A DNA stretch of 64,000 bases from Aggregatibacter actinomycetemcomitans DSM 8324 (GCF_000372365.1 NZ_AQUU01000001.1:1-64000); one strand, 5' to 3'; shown: positions 18,301 through 28,029, numbered from the stretch's first letter. Made by a program: numbers and translations. Notes: generated by a model not told the origin, from the sequence alone.

Positions 18301-19734
18301 TTAATGTCCCATTGACATCGCGGCTAAGAATAACATAGAAGCCACTTGTTCTTCCGAAATCACCTGACCATTTAATTTCAGCTGGCCTTTTTCCAATACG
18401 AGATCCAATTTTACTTGTTTACCGTCTTCGACCAATACACCTTGCAGAACACCGCTTTTCACACCTTCATTCACTTGTGTGGCTGCCATTTTCATTGCTT
18501 GCTCTCTATCCGGGCTTTTCAATTGCAGTGCGTTCGCCATTTCTTCGATTAAAGCATCTTTGTTCGCATCCACTTTGAAAATAAAGTGATTAAATAGATT
18601 GAAGATTTTTCCTTTGCTAATAGAATTTTCAAAATCAGAGCTTGCAATAGAAATATCTAAATTTGAGGCAATTTTACCGACTTGATTAGTTAATGTCGGA
18701 CTAAACACAAATTGCGGTTGAGTATCAAGGAATTTCTTCGCTGCCTGTAATTTGGCTTCGGCAAATTCTTCTTGCTGCTTTTTCGCCGCCTCGGTATAAA
18801 CCTGAATTAATTGATTAAAAGTTTCACCGTCAACGTGATTAAAAGCAGAATCAATAGTCAAATCACCAAAGCCCATACCACGAATAGTCATGCCGTTAAA
18901 TGCAATTTTCGCACCGAAATCCAGAAATTGGTCTTTTCTGGCCGTATCGAAATCAATTTTCCAGTTTTTAAATTCAACATTATTGGTTTTACCTTCGGCA
19001 TCTGTGTCGTTAATTTTAATTACGCCACCGGACAAAAATTTTTTACCGATAGGAAGATATTCCCACTCCGGAATACGCCGGTAATCCACGTCGATTTTTA
19101 CATCATTCAACTCAATGGAATCTTTACTATCCGACTTGCTATACACTAGTTTGGTGAGGTCTAAATCCAGTTTATTAATGCCTTCGCGTACAAAGCCGAA
19201 TTTCACATCAAAACCGTTAGCTGCTAATGTACCGTCTTTCATTAGTGCCTCAAAAGGTACCAGTTCCACCTTGGATGAACCACTTTGGTTATAGCCGACG
19301 GAGGTCGTCAACATAACCGGCGTTTTACCTTTCGTGGCGTCAAACCAAGGCGTTGTGGTTTCGTTTTTGGTTATGAAATCTACACTCGAGAACATACTTG
19401 GCATGAAGTTAAAGTGGGAAAGTTGATTTAACGGCAACGGACCATGGTATAAAATGCCTTCAAACGGCAATGCCCAGGTTTTACCGGGATTATCAAGCTC
19501 AGAAACCAGAATTTTATATTTGGTTTTAGAGCTGAATAAGCCGCGTTCAAAAGAAACATTATCAAATCGAATATCTAAGCCTAAAGAATAGGCGGATTTG
19601 TTAAGATCTTTATTGGCAATATCCACTTGACGGGCAAATTCCGTTTCTGCCACCTTGCCAGTGTACCAAGCACCACCGGTCCAAGTCGCTCCTAACGCCA
19701 CAACCACCCCTAAAGCTAACGCTGATTTTTTCAT
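18301..19734 (-). CDS. DUF945 (YdgA) family periplasmic protein
   Basis: The 477-residue protein starts with an uncleaved-looking signal anchor (MKKSALALGVVVALGATW) followed by the DUF945 pattern: YTGKVAETEFARQVDIAN, FERGLFSSKTKYKI, and long beta-rich stretches with LSHFNFMPSMFSSVDF. YdgA of E. coli is an inner-membrane-anchored protein of unknown function. A second, larger family member lies at 55242-57410. The gene stands alone and is divergent from dnaK. Confidence 0.85.
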   Translation of the reverse strand: MKKSALALGVVVALGATWTGGAWYTGKVAETEFARQVDIANKDLNKSAYSLGLDIRFDNVSFERGLFSSKTKYKILVSELDNPGKTWALPFEGILYHGPLPLNQLSHFNFMPSMFSSVDFITKNETTTPWFDATKGKTPVMLTTSVGYNQSGSSKVELVPFEALMKDGTLAANGFDVKFGFVREGINKLDLDLTKLVYSKSDSKDSIELNDVKIDVDYRRIPEWEYLPIGKKFLSGGVIKINDTDAEGKTNNVEFKNWKIDFDTARKDQFLDFGAKIAFNGMTIRGMGFGDLTIDSAFNHVDGETFNQLIQVYTEAAKKQQEEFAEAKLQAAKKFLDTQPQFVFSPTLTNQVGKIASNLDISIASSDFENSISKGKIFNLFNHFIFKVDANKDALIEEMANALQLKSPDREQAMKMAATQVNEGVKSGVLQGVLVEDGKQVKLDLVLEKGQLKLNGQVISEEQVASMLFLAAMSMGH

Positions 19735-19852
19735 ACAATATGTCCTTTATATAATAGATGATACGCAATAATAATGATTTCGGCTAATCTAACATAAATA
19801 AAAAAGGGATCAATTCATTCACAAAACAAAAATGAAAAAAATTTCATTTTCC

Positions 19853-19880
19853 CTTGAAGTTCATATTTTTAACCTTATTC
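19853..19880 (+). promoter_or_regulatory. Possible distal sigma32 promoter of dnaK
   Basis: CTTGAA (19853-19858), 14-bp spacer, CCTTATTC (19873-19880). The -35 fits the heat-shock consensus well and the -10 only partly. E. coli dnaK also has two heat-shock promoters. Confidence 0.45.
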
Positions 19881-19941
19881 TACGAAAACGAACAGGAAAT
19901 CGACCGCACTTTTCCTCTGTCAAAAATTTTTAAAAATATGA

Positions 19942-19969
19942 CTTGAAATGCGGAAAAGCATCCACATCT
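19942..19969 (+). promoter_or_regulatory. sigma32 promoter of dnaK
   Basis: CTTGAA (19942-19947), 14-bp spacer, CCACATCT (19962-19969), close to the consensus CTTGAA-N14-CCCCATNT and spaced as in E. coli dnaK. Transcription would start about 45 bp before the ATG. Confidence 0.65.
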
Positions 19970-20019
19970 TACAATTTGTAAATCATTACACAGAATTAAA
20001 TTTCACTAGGAGAAAACAA

Positions 20020-21921
20020 ATGGGAAAAATTATTGGTATTGACTTAGGTACAACCAACTCTTGCGTTGCCGTCATGGAAGGTGAAAAACCTCGTGTTATC
20101 GAAAACGCAGAAGGCGATCGTACTACTCCGTCAATCATTGCTTATACAAATGACAATGAAACTTTAGTCGGTCAACCGGCAAAACGCCAAGCGGTAACCA
20201 ACCCGAAAAATACCTTATTCGCCATCAAACGTTTAATCGGCCGTCGTTTTGAAGATGAGGAAGTAAAACGCGATATCGACATTATGCCGTTCGCCATTAC
20301 CAAAGCAGACAACGGCGATGCGTGGGTTGAAGTGAAAGGAGAAAAATTAGCGCCTCCGCAAATTTCTGCTGAAGTATTGAAAAAAATGAAAAAAGCTGCC
20401 GAAGATTATTTGGGCGAACCGGTTACCGAGGCGGTTATTACTGTGCCGGCATACTTTAACGACGCACAACGTCAGGCAACAAAAGATGCAGGTCGTATCG
20501 CAGGTTTAGACGTTAAACGTATCATCAACGAACCGACCGCCGCGGCATTAGCTTATGGCTTAGACAAAGGCACTGGCAACAAAACCATCGCGGTATACGA
20601 CTTAGGTGGCGGTACATTCGACTTATCTATCATCGAAATCGATGAAGTAGGCGGCGAAAAAACCTTTGAAGTATTAGCAACCAACGGTGATACACACTTA
20701 GGTGGTGAAGACTTTGATAACCGTATCATCAACTACTTAGTGGATGAGTTCAAAAAAGAACAGGGCATCGACCTACGCAACGACCCGCTTGCAATGCAAC
20801 GTTTAAAAGAAGCGGCAGAAAAAGCCAAAATCGAGCTTTCTTCCGCCCAACAAACCGATGTAAATCTTCCTTACATCACAGCGGATGCAACCGGTCCTAA
20901 ACACTTAAACATCAAATTGACTCGTGCAAAATTAGAGTCTTTGGTTGAGGATTTAGTGGCGAAATCCCTTGAGCCTGTACGTATTGCATTAAAAGATGCA
21001 GGCAAATCCCCGTCTGAAATCGACGATGTGATTTTAGTCGGCGGTCAAACCCGTATGCCGCTTGTTCAACAAGAAGTTGAAAAATTCTTCGGCAAAGCAC
21101 CACGTAAAGACGTGAATCCGGATGAAGCGGTCGCTATCGGTGCTGCGGTACAAGGCGGTGTGTTAGCCGGTGATGTGAAAGATGTATTATTGTTAGACGT
21201 CACCCCATTATCATTGGGTATCGAAACTATGGGCGGCGTAATGACCACCTTAATTGAGAAAAACACCACGATTCCTACCAAGAAATCACAAGTGTTCTCA
21301 ACAGCGGAAGATAACCAAAGTGCGGTAACCATTCATGTGTTACAAGGTGAGCGTAAACAAGCGTCAGCCAATAAATCGTTAGGTCAATTCAATCTTGAAG
21401 GCATCAATCCGGCTCCACGCGGCATGCCGCAAATTGAAGTGACCTTCGACATCGACGCAGACGGTATTATCCACGTTTCTGCGAAGGATAAAGGCACAGG
21501 TAAAGAACAACAAATCACCATTAAAGCCTCTTCCGGTTTAAGCGATGAAGAAATTCAACAAATGGTACGCGACGCTGAAGCAAATGCCGAATCCGACCGT
21601 AAATTTGAAGAATTGGTACAAGCCCGCAACCAAGCGGATCACTTAATCCACAGCACACGCAAACAATTGGACGAAGCCGGTGACAAAGTACCTGCAGCAG
21701 ATCGCGGCACCATCGAAAGCGCATTAAGTGACTTGGAAAAAGCGGCGAAGGGCGAAGATAAAGCAGTTATCGAAGCAAAAATCAAAGCATTAGCCGAAGT
21801 TGCACAAAAACTTGCACAAACCGCTCAACCACACGGCGATCCACAACAAGCTCAAAGCAACAGCAAACCAAATGATGATGTTGTTGATGCAGAGTTTGAA
21901 GAAGTGAAAGATAACAAGTAA
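20020..21921 (+). CDS. dnaK: Molecular chaperone DnaK (Hsp70)
   Basis: DnaK binds unfolded peptides in ATP-driven cycles with DnaJ and GrpE. I place the start at the ATG at 20020, after a strong AGGAGA, giving 633 residues beginning [20 protein letters not shown]. The upstream in-frame ATG (19948) adds 24 residues not found in the family and lies inside the sigma32 promoter. The ATPase signatures ([30 protein letters not shown]), substrate domain and C-terminal tail ([12 protein letters not shown]) are intact. Confidence 0.98.
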   Translation: MGKIIGIDLGTTNSCVAVMEGEKPRVIENAEGDRTTPSIIAYTNDNETLVGQPAKRQAVTNPKNTLFAIKRLIGRRFEDEEVKRDIDIMPFAITKADNGDAWVEVKGEKLAPPQISAEVLKKMKKAAEDYLGEPVTEAVITVPAYFNDAQRQATKDAGRIAGLDVKRIINEPTAAALAYGLDKGTGNKTIAVYDLGGGTFDLSIIEIDEVGGEKTFEVLATNGDTHLGGEDFDNRIINYLVDEFKKEQGIDLRNDPLAMQRLKEAAEKAKIELSSAQQTDVNLPYITADATGPKHLNIKLTRAKLESLVEDLVAKSLEPVRIALKDAGKSPSEIDDVILVGGQTRMPLVQQEVEKFFGKAPRKDVNPDEAVAIGAAVQGGVLAGDVKDVLLLDVTPLSLGIETMGGVMTTLIEKNTTIPTKKSQVFSTAEDNQSAVTIHVLQGERKQASANKSLGQFNLEGINPAPRGMPQIEVTFDIDADGIIHVSAKDKGTGKEQQITIKASSGLSDEEIQQMVRDAEANAESDRKFEELVQARNQADHLIHSTRKQLDEAGDKVPAADRGTIESALSDLEKAAKGEDKAVIEAKIKALAEVAQKLAQTAQPHGDPQQAQSNSKPNDDVVDAEFEEVKDNK

Positions 21922-21941
21922 TTGATTTGTTAGATAATAAC

Positions 21942-22038
21942 AAAGGGCGTATTATTACGCCCTTTTCGTGTATTTACTCATAACTAACCGATAAACAAAA
22001 GTGCGGTCAAATTTTAAATGATTTTTAACCGCACTTTT
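21942..22038 (+). terminator. dnaK terminators, two in tandem
   Basis: AAAGGGCGT-ATTATT-ACGCCCTTTT (21942-21966) is a classic hairpin with T-tail. A second dyad made of uptake signals (AAAAGTGCGGT at 21997 and ACCGCACTTTT ending 22038) follows. Together they suggest dnaJ mostly needs its own promoter. Confidence 0.7.
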
Positions 22039-22043
22039 AATCT

Positions 22044-22074
22044 CCCCCCCCCTCTTTACAAAAGAGGGGAAAAT
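22044..22074. repeat. C9 tract and CCCCTC/GAGGGG hairpin
   Basis: Nine C residues (22044-22052) lead into a small hairpin, CCCCTCTTT and AAGAGGGG. It lies between the dnaK terminators and the palindromic repeat; no reading frame crosses it. Confidence 0.6.
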
Positions 22075-22090
22075 TCGGAGAAAGAATAAA

Positions 22091-22281
22091 ACGGGGTCCC
22101 CGTATAAGACGCCCGAATGGAGATAGGATTTTTAGGAAATTTTCGCTTGTTTGAGCGTAGCGAGTTCGAAAATTTCCGTAAGGAAAATCCTATTGGAAAG
22201 AGGAAAAGCGGCTTATCCGGGGTGTGTTTCTTTTGCCTACTTTGCTTTGCACAAGCAAAGAAAAGTAGGTCGCCATCGGCG
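22091..22281. repeat. Composite palindromic repeat between dnaK and dnaJ
   Basis: Four nested or successive dyads: ACGGGGTCCCCGT (22091-22103); a long stem with outer arms ATAGGATTTT (22123-22132) and AAAATCCTAT (22184-22193) and inner arms GGAAATTTTCG (22135-22145) and CGAAAATTTCC (22167-22177); CCTACTTTGCTTTGC with its near-complement (22236-22269); and CGCCATCGGCG. It codes for nothing. It looks like an intergenic palindromic mobile repeat. Confidence 0.65.
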
Positions 22282-22355
22282 AAACCCGATACTAATTAAC
22301 GAAGAAAAATTCCTCAAACAGAGAACAAAACCAAGACCAAAACGGAAACCACCTA

Positions 22356-23483
22356 ATGGCAAAACAAGACTACTACGAACTCCTCGGCATCTCCCGATCC
22401 GCCGATGAAAAAGAAATCAAACGTGCTTATAAAAAGCTCGCGATGCAGTATCACCCTGACAGAACCAAGGGCGATAAAGAGAAAGAAGAAAAATTCAAAG
22501 AAATTCAAGAAGCCTATGAAGTGCTAAACGATAAAGAAAAACGCGCTGCCTATGATCAATATGGGCACGCGGCGTTTGAACAAGGAACTGGCTTTGGTGG
22601 CGGCAGTTTTGGCGGTGCGGATTTCGGGGATATTTTCGGCGATATGTTCGGAGATATTTTCGGTGGTGGCGGACGTGGGCGCCAACGCGTTGTGCGTGGT
22701 GACGATTTGCGGTACGACATTGAAATTACGCTGGAAGAAGCTGTAAAAGGCACTACAAAAGACATAAAAATTCATACCTTAGCCCCATGTGATACTTGTC
22801 ACGGCACAGGCGCTGAAGCGGGTTCGAAAGTCGAAACCTGTCCGCATTGCCATGGTGCCGGTCGTTTACGTCGTCAACAGGGCTTCTTTGTAACAGAACA
22901 ACCTTGTCATTTCTGTCATGGCACCGGTAAGAAAATTGAGAAACCATGTAAAACCTGCCATGGTGACGGCAGAGTCAATAAAGCGAAAAATCTTTCCGTT
23001 AAAATCCCGGCGGGCGTGGACACAGGCAATCAACTACGTCTTTCAGGTGAAGGCGCTGCAGGTGAAAACGGCGCCCCGGCAGGCGATTTATATGTGGTGA
23101 TTCATGTTAAAGAACACCATATTTTTGAACGTGACGGCAGCAACCTCTATTGTGAAGTACCGATCAGTTTTACCATGGCTGCCCTTGGTGGAGAAATTGA
23201 AGTGCCGACACTGGATGGTCGTGTGAAGTTAAAAATCCCGGAAGAAACCCAAACCGGAAAATTATTCCGTATGCGCGGGAAAGGTGTCACGTCAACCCGA
23301 AGCGGCTACGCAGGGGATTTAACTTGCCGAATTATTGTAGAAACCCCGGTTAAATTAAACGAGGAGCAAAAAGAATTATTACGCAAACTGGAGGAAAGCC
23401 TGGAAGGACAAACCAAGCAACGTCCGAAATCCTCCAGCTTCTTAGATGGCGTAAAACGTTTCTTTGATGATCTGACGAAGTAA
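22356..23483 (+). CDS. dnaJ: Co-chaperone DnaJ (Hsp40)
   Basis: DnaJ delivers substrates to DnaK and stimulates its ATPase. The 375-residue protein has the J-domain with HPD (YHPDRTKGD, about 33), a Gly/Phe-rich linker ([16 protein letters not shown]), four zinc-binding CxxCxGxG repeats (about 145-205) and the C-terminal substrate domain. Downstream of dnaK but separated by about 430 bp of terminators and repeats; no sigma32 promoter directly before it was evident. Confidence 0.97.
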   Translation: MAKQDYYELLGISRSADEKEIKRAYKKLAMQYHPDRTKGDKEKEEKFKEIQEAYEVLNDKEKRAAYDQYGHAAFEQGTGFGGGSFGGADFGDIFGDMFGDIFGGGGRGRQRVVRGDDLRYDIEITLEEAVKGTTKDIKIHTLAPCDTCHGTGAEAGSKVETCPHCHGAGRLRRQQGFFVTEQPCHFCHGTGKKIEKPCKTCHGDGRVNKAKNLSVKIPAGVDTGNQLRLSGEGAAGENGAPAGDLYVVIHVKEHHIFERDGSNLYCEVPISFTMAALGGEIEVPTLDGRVKLKIPEETQTGKLFRMRGKGVTSTRSGYAGDLTCRIIVETPVKLNEEQKELLRKLEESLEGQTKQRPKSSSFLDGVKRFFDDLTK

Positions 23484-23499
23484 ACCAGTTTAAAAACAG

Positions 23500-23541
23500 A
23501 AAAGTGCGGTAGAAATTTTTGGTGTTTCTACCGTACTTTTT
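23500..23541 (+). terminator. dnaJ terminator (uptake-signal dyad)
   Basis: AAAGTGCGGTAGAAA (23501-23515) and TTTCTACCGTACTTT (23525-23539). The second arm carries one base off the uptake consensus. Confidence 0.65.
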
Positions 23542-23544
23542 ATT

Positions 23545-23796
23545 CGCATCAAACGTTTTAATCAATATGGATTAATTTTAGTCTGCCCGATCACGCAAGG
23601 TGAAGCCTCAATTTCTAGAAAAGGTGGCTTTTATGTGAGTTTAATGGGATATGGTTTGGATACATTAGGTGGCGTTGTAGCCAATCAATCCAGAACATTA
23701 GATTGGCGTAATCGAGCGATTAAGAAAGTGGAAACTGCACCCATTGAGTTAGTGCAGGAAGTCCAAGATATTATCACGGCAATCGTTAATGATTGA
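23545..23796 (+). pseudogene. MazF/PemK-type toxin, C-terminal part (inverted)
   Basis: This 83-codon open stretch has no start and reads FNQYGLILVCPITQGEAS, then GVVANQSRTLDWRNRA, ending IITAIVND. These are the last two-thirds of a PemK/MazF endoribonuclease; compare the intact toxin at 32167-32511 (GLIICCPIS, LVQTLDWRERH). The matching first third lies on the opposite strand at 23786-23908, so a segment of about 250 bp has flipped inside the gene. Confidence 0.75.
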
Positions 23797-23908
23797 GGGC
23801 GAAGATGGGGCTAATGACTAAAACCAGTCGTTGTTCCCCCTGAATTTCATTACCAACAACCGGATTTAAACAAATTCTTACAATATCGCCACGTTCAGGA
23901 ATATACAT
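23786..23908 (-). pseudogene. MazF/PemK-type toxin, N-terminal part
   Basis: Forty codons starting MYIPERGDIVRI and running to VLVISP match the start of PemK/MazF toxins, after which a short foreign tail (IFALNH) and a stop follow. The ATG overlaps the antitoxin stop (TAATG), typical for coupled toxin-antitoxin pairs. The rest of the toxin is inverted at 23545-23796, so the toxin is inactive as it stands. Confidence 0.75.
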
Positions 23909-24165
23909 TAAATTAACTCCTCACCGGCAATAGGAAAATTGTCCCAATCATTTAAAATCTGATAGTTTTCATTTTGCAAACGTTCATCTAAGGTTAATCG
24001 TTTCTTTGGGCTGTTTTTAGGAATAACCGTTAAAATAAATTTATTATCCACTTGGTTTAATTCTAAAAAATCACCCGTATCAAGATTTAGTGTATGAATA
24101 AAATCTTTCGGTAAGCGAATTGCCTTGCTATTTCCCCATTGTTTAATTTCTAGTCTTGTATTCAT
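23908..24165 (-). CDS. MazE/PemI-type antitoxin
   Basis: The 85-residue protein has an AbrB-type N-terminal DNA-binding fold (IKQWGNSKAIRLPKDF, then LELNQVDNKFILTVIPK) and an acidic C-terminal tail that would neutralise the toxin. It has a GAGGT ribosome site and a palindromic operator upstream. Its partner toxin gene is broken by an inversion, so the antitoxin is now an orphan. Confidence 0.85.
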   Translation of the reverse strand: MNTRLEIKQWGNSKAIRLPKDFIHTLNLDTGDFLELNQVDNKFILTVIPKNSPKKRLTLDERLQNENYQILNDWDNFPIAGEELI

Positions 24166-24179
24166 TACCTCACCTCAAC

Positions 24180-24196
24180 GTATCATTTTGTGATAC
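24180..24196 (-). promoter_or_regulatory. Probable antitoxin operator
   Basis: Perfect inverted repeat GTATCA-TTTTG-TGATAC starting 14 bp upstream of the antitoxin start. Autoregulatory antitoxin operators commonly look like this. Confidence 0.55.
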
Positions 24197-24262
24197 ATTT
24201 TAGCCTAATAAGAACAAAAATCAAGTACAGTCCAAAAACACTTCTTTTTCCTAATAAGCAAA

Positions 24263-24289
24263 AAAAGACCGACTTAAAGTCGGTCTTTT
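24263..24289 (-). terminator. Porin gene terminator
   Basis: AAAAGACCGACTT and AAGTCGGTCTTTT, a perfect 13-bp stem with T-run, past the porin stop. Confidence 0.8.
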
Positions 24290-24308
24290 CAATGAGATTT
24301 AACTCAAA

Positions 24309-25361
24309 TTAGAAAAATACACGCAAACCTGCACCGTAAATATTTTCGTTTTTACGGATTTTATCATCTTTATCAGTTGCACGAATATATGACACATAAG
24401 GAATTACATGTTTATTAAATTCATAATCAACATTCACAATATAGTGATTTTCAATATGGCTTGGCGCTGCTGAAGTTTGTTTTGCACTCTTTCTTTCCCA
24501 TTGTAAACCAAAGGTTGTTGGAATACCTGTAAGTTCATTCAAGTCATACTTACCTTCTAAGAAAATATAACGAGTTTTAACAGCTTCTACACCTTTAGTT
24601 TTAGAATGATATTGTCCATATGCTACGCCTAACTTCAATGCATCAAGCTGATAGTGAGTTGCAAGCAACCACTTGTGTTCTTTACGGTTGGTTGATGAAC
24701 TTGTCAACGTATCATATTGGTCAACCGCATAAGTAGCACCAAAGTCAATTTTATGATTTTCTGCAAAATCATAATTGTAAAAAGCCGCTACACCATAACC
24801 ATTCTTATAGCGATTCGCATTAGCTGTTCCTTTATACTTCTCTGCATTACCAAATAAGTAATCCACACCAAAACTAAACCCATTAAAATCTGCAGACCGG
24901 AATTTAACAGATTTGTCAGAACGAGTGGTCAAGTCACTTAAATCGCCTGAACCATAATATAGGCTGTCACCCAAAACATCATCTGCATTAGTAGACTGGC
25001 GACCAAAACTTAACTCACCCACATCTTTGAAGCCTAAACCAACAAATAATTTACGAGTTGTCGGATCACCAAAATTATTACTTGCCTTTTGCTTGTTTTT
25101 AAGAGCTTCTCTTTCGAAACGAAGCTCATAACTAACAAATGCAGATAAGCCGTTATCTAATTCTTGAGACGCTTTAATTTTAATACGGGAACCATCATTT
25201 ACAAGGTCACCACGTTGATTTTTACCTAACTTGCCTAAGAAGATACGCATTGAACCACCAAGCTCAACTTTCGTACCATCCTGATTATAAACTTTTACAG
25301 CACTTGCCGTGCCGGTTGCTGCTAATGCAGCGATTGCTAATGCGATTACTGTCTTTTTCAT
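24309..25361 (-). CDS. Outer-membrane porin, OmpP2-like
   Basis: The second ATG (25361) follows AAGGA at a proper distance and gives a 350-residue precursor starting MKKTVIALAIAALAATGTAS, a typical signal peptide cut after ASA. The mature part begins VKVYNQDGTKVELGGSMRI, has the GLSFGRQSTN-like porin box (VGELSFGRQST) and alternating hydrophobic strands, and ends in Phe (LRVFF), the outer-membrane insertion signal. This is the Haemophilus P2-type general porin. No uptake signal lies in or near it. Confidence 0.9.
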   Translation of the reverse strand: MKKTVIALAIAALAATGTASAVKVYNQDGTKVELGGSMRIFLGKLGKNQRGDLVNDGSRIKIKASQELDNGLSAFVSYELRFEREALKNKQKASNNFGDPTTRKLFVGLGFKDVGELSFGRQSTNADDVLGDSLYYGSGDLSDLTTRSDKSVKFRSADFNGFSFGVDYLFGNAEKYKGTANANRYKNGYGVAAFYNYDFAENHKIDFGATYAVDQYDTLTSSSTNRKEHKWLLATHYQLDALKLGVAYGQYHSKTKGVEAVKTRYIFLEGKYDLNELTGIPTTFGLQWERKSAKQTSAAPSHIENHYIVNVDYEFNKHVIPYVSYIRATDKDDKIRKNENIYGAGLRVFF

Positions 25362-25404
25362 AATCTTCATTCCTTTTCAGAAATCATTTGTTATAGGGTA
25401 AAAA

Positions 25405-25436
25405 TTGAACTCTTCACTTGATGATGAAGAGTTCAA
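25405..25436 (-). repeat. Perfect 12-bp inverted repeat in the porin leader
   Basis: TTGAACTCTTCA, 8-base loop, TGAAGAGTTCAA. It falls between the likely promoter and the porin start, about 44 bp before the ATG, so it would form a strong hairpin in the mRNA leader. No T-run follows. Confidence 0.7.
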
Positions 25437-25461
25437 GCTACTTCCTTTTTGAAGCCTCGCA

Positions 25462-25537
25462 ATCTTGGCAAAGAAAAATAATAGTGTCAATCAGAAGTTC
25501 ACTTTTTTGTTCCAATTTTCTGATACAGATCACATTT
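25462..25537 (-). promoter_or_regulatory. Porin promoter with possible CRP site
   Basis: Minus strand: -35 TTGACA (25485-25490) and a weak -10 CAAGAT (25462-25467) 17 bp apart. Upstream at 25516-25537 is a CRP-like site with a perfect right half (AGATCACATTT) and a poorer left half (CTGAT). Confidence 0.45.
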
Positions 25538-25574
25538 TACACATAAAAATGAAGAAAAAATAATCATAAATTGA

Positions 25575-26765
25575 TTATTTTAAACGCATAAATCCGGCGC
25601 TTAAATCTGCAATTAAATCATCAACATTTTCTAATCCGATATGCAGCCGAATTAATGTGCCTTCTAATTTTCTCTGAATATTCGAACGAATTTTTGCAAT
25701 CTCTTCCGGTTGGTTATAAAGAATGAGCGATTCAAAACCGCCCCAAGAATATGCCATGGTAAATAATTGGAAATGATTCATAAAAATCTCCAATTGTTGT
25801 TGCGTAAGTCTTTGTTTTAATTCAAAAGAAAATAAACCACTGGCGCCGAGAAAGTCCCGTTTAAAAAATTCATGCCCGGGACAGCTCGGTAGTGCCGGAT
25901 GATAAACTGCCTTAACTTCCGGTTGTTGCGTCAACCATTGCGCTATTTTTATGCTGCTTTCTTCGTGTTGCTTCAAGCGAATGCCCAATGTGCGTAACCC
26001 ACGCGCTGTAATATAGGCACTATCAGCATCCGCCATTTGCCCCATTAAATAGGAATGTTCCCGTAGCTGATCCCAGCAGCGCGCATTGGATACCGCCGTG
26101 CCAATCATGATGTCGGAATGCCCTACCAAATACTTTGTGCCCGCTTGAATGGAAATATCAATATCATGTTCTAAGGCTTTAAATAGCACACCGCCCGCCC
26201 AAGTATTATCAATCATAATGACAATTTCCGGATTGACTTCCCGCACAGCCTTCACCATCGCGGGAATATTCGCCACTTCCATGGTGAGCGAACTTGGTGC
26301 TTCAAGGAACAATACTTTTGTATTCGGTCGAATCAATTGCGCAATTTGACCTCCCATCAGCGGATCATAAAAGGTGGTCGTTACCCCTAATTTTCTAAGC
26401 ACGATATTACAAAAATCCTGCGTCGGTTCATATGCCGCACCGGTCATCAAGATATGGTCACCGGTTTGTACAAAAGAAAGAATACTGTTAGTCACGGCAG
26501 CCGCACCGCACGGATACAAATAGCAACCTGCCCCGCCCTCCAATTCACACATCGCATCTTGCAAGGCAAAATGGGTTAAGGTTCCCCGTCTGCCATAAAA
26601 TAATTCACCTTTGGCACGATTAATGGTGGCGTGTTTCTTATCCGCTAAAGAATCAAATACCAACGATGAAGCGCGTTGTACTACCGGATTGACGGAACCG
26701 TGGGTATAACGTTTTTTTCTGCCGGCATGAACGAATGTGGTGGCTAAAGAGAATTTTTCTGACAT
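25575..26765 (-). CDS. metC: Cystathionine beta-lyase
   Basis: MetC cleaves cystathionine to homocysteine, pyruvate and ammonia in methionine synthesis. The 396-residue PLP enzyme has the cofactor lysine in [16 protein letters not shown], the YGRRGT phosphate-binding segment and the SSLTMEV and DNTWAGG motifs. The GHSDIMIG stretch favours MetC over MetB. The gene stands alone; the 240-bp upstream region holds an uptake signal and one copy of a dispersed repeat. Confidence 0.93.
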   Translation of the reverse strand: MSEKFSLATTFVHAGRKKRYTHGSVNPVVQRASSLVFDSLADKKHATINRAKGELFYGRRGTLTHFALQDAMCELEGGAGCYLYPCGAAAVTNSILSFVQTGDHILMTGAAYEPTQDFCNIVLRKLGVTTTFYDPLMGGQIAQLIRPNTKVLFLEAPSSLTMEVANIPAMVKAVREVNPEIVIMIDNTWAGGVLFKALEHDIDISIQAGTKYLVGHSDIMIGTAVSNARCWDQLREHSYLMGQMADADSAYITARGLRTLGIRLKQHEESSIKIAQWLTQQPEVKAVYHPALPSCPGHEFFKRDFLGASGLFSFELKQRLTQQQLEIFMNHFQLFTMAYSWGGFESLILYNQPEEIAKIRSNIQRKLEGTLIRLHIGLENVDDLIADLSAGFMRLK

Positions 26766-26817
26766 GGAGAGTCCTATAAAATCAAAGAAAAAGTGCGGTC
26801 ACCAAAATTTACATTTT

Positions 26818-26880
26818 TTAAACGTTGGCATAGCTAACAACTCTGGCGGAGCAAATAAATTATTTTGATGATTTATACAT
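26818..26880. repeat. Dispersed intergenic repeat, copy A
   Basis: The stretch TTTTTAAACGTTGGC...GCGGAGCAAATAAATT...GATGATTTAT parallels 55068-55130 (TTTTTTGAACGTTGGC...GGGGCGAATAAATC...GTGATTTAT). This copy lacks part of the central hairpin. It lies upstream of metC. Confidence 0.5.
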
Positions 26881-27019
26881 AAGTTGACAAGCATATTAAC
26901 GCTAATCCGGTCTGATAACAAAACCCTTTTTGCGACAAAATTTTACGAAATTACCATTTAAAAAAGGCATAATCTGATTTACAATAACTCTCCAATCAAT
27001 GGCAACCTAAAGCAATCCT

Positions 27020-27577
27020 ATGAAATTTAACATCCCCATTTTTCTGACGCTATTTCGGATTATTTTAATTCCTTTCTTTATCATCGCTTTCTACCTCCCC
27101 TTTGATTGGGCGCCATTTTTAACTACTCTAATTTTTTTCATCGCCGGAGTGACCGATTGGTTGGACGGCTATCTAGCACGCAAATGGAAACAAACCACCA
27201 GCTTCGGCGCATTTTTGGATCCCGTTGCGGATAAAGTCATGGTGGTTGCCGGGCTTGTATTGGTTGTGGAATACAATCACACTTTTTGGATCACATTGCC
27301 GGCCATTGTGGTTATTTCCCGCGAAATTATTATCTCCGCGTTGCGCGAATGGATGGCAGAATTAGGCAGTCGTAGCAAAGTTGCGGTATCTTGGTTGGGA
27401 AAAGTCAAAACCACATCACAAATGTTGGCGTTAGGCGGGTTGTTATGGCGTTATAACTTTGCCATGGAAGTAATTGCCATTGTCCTGCTTTATATTGCTG
27501 CGATTTTAACCATTTGGTCAATGTTGCAATATCTCACTGCAGCAAAAGACAGCTTGTTGGAAGACTTCCACAAATAA
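27020..27577 (+). CDS. pgsA: CDP-diacylglycerol--glycerol-3-phosphate 3-phosphatidyltransferase
   Basis: PgsA makes phosphatidylglycerophosphate, the precursor of phosphatidylglycerol and cardiolipin. The 185-residue membrane protein carries the CDP-alcohol transferase signature [20 protein letters not shown] followed by VADK, with the two metal-binding aspartate pairs, and about five to six membrane helices. The tRNA cluster follows. Confidence 0.96.
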   Translation: MKFNIPIFLTLFRIILIPFFIIAFYLPFDWAPFLTTLIFFIAGVTDWLDGYLARKWKQTTSFGAFLDPVADKVMVVAGLVLVVEYNHTFWITLPAIVVISREIIISALREWMAELGSRSKVAVSWLGKVKTTSQMLALGGLLWRYNFAMEVIAIVLLYIAAILTIWSMLQYLTAAKDSLLEDFHK

Positions 27578-27676
27578 AGTGCGGTCCTTTTTCAAGGTGT
27601 TTTAACGAACTGCCACTGATCATAACTTAAATTTGATTTATTTTTAATCAGTTAAATAAATTTTTAAAATTTCCGT

Positions 27677-27704
27677 TTGACTAACAGAAAGAAATCCGTA
27701 AAAT
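27677..27704 (+). promoter_or_regulatory. tRNA cluster promoter
   Basis: -35 TTGACT (27677-27682), 16-bp spacer, -10 TAAAAT (27699-27704), followed by a GC-rich discriminator. It is 34 bp before tRNA-Gly. Confidence 0.7.
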
Positions 27705-27737
27705 GCACCCCGTTATTTGGTGCTACCAAATAGTGAT

Positions 27738-27813
<76 letters not shown>

Positions 27814-27814
27814 A

Positions 27815-27901
27815 GCCCGAGTGGTGGAATCGGTAGACACAAGGGATTTAAAATCCCTCGCCTTTCGAGGCGTGCCAGTTCAAGTCTGGCCTCGGGCACC
27901 A
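27815..27901 (+). tRNA. tRNA-Leu (UAA)
   Basis: 87-nt tRNA with long variable arm, acceptor GCCCGAG/CTCGGGC, anticodon loop ATTTAAAAT and encoded CCA. It starts one base after tRNA-Gly. Confidence 0.97.
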
Positions 27902-27953
27902 TTTAATAATACCTTTCTTATTAAATAGCTACCCTCCAAAGAAAAGTGCACAC

Positions 27954-28029
27954 GGGTCGTTAGCTCAGTCGGTAGAGCAGCGGACTTTTAATCCGTTGGT
28001 CGAAGGTTCGAATCCTTCACGACCCACCA
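27954..28029 (+). tRNA. tRNA-Lys (UUU)
   Basis: 76-nt cloverleaf with acceptor GGGTCGT/ACGACCC, anticodon loop CTTTTAAT and encoded CCA. Element-derived genes begin directly after it, but no second copy of its 3' end was found in the window. Confidence 0.97.

Noticed and set aside
22044-22052. C9 tract as a phase-variable repeat.
   Set aside because: It lies outside any gene and away from a promoter, after the dnaK terminators, so length changes would not clearly switch anything.
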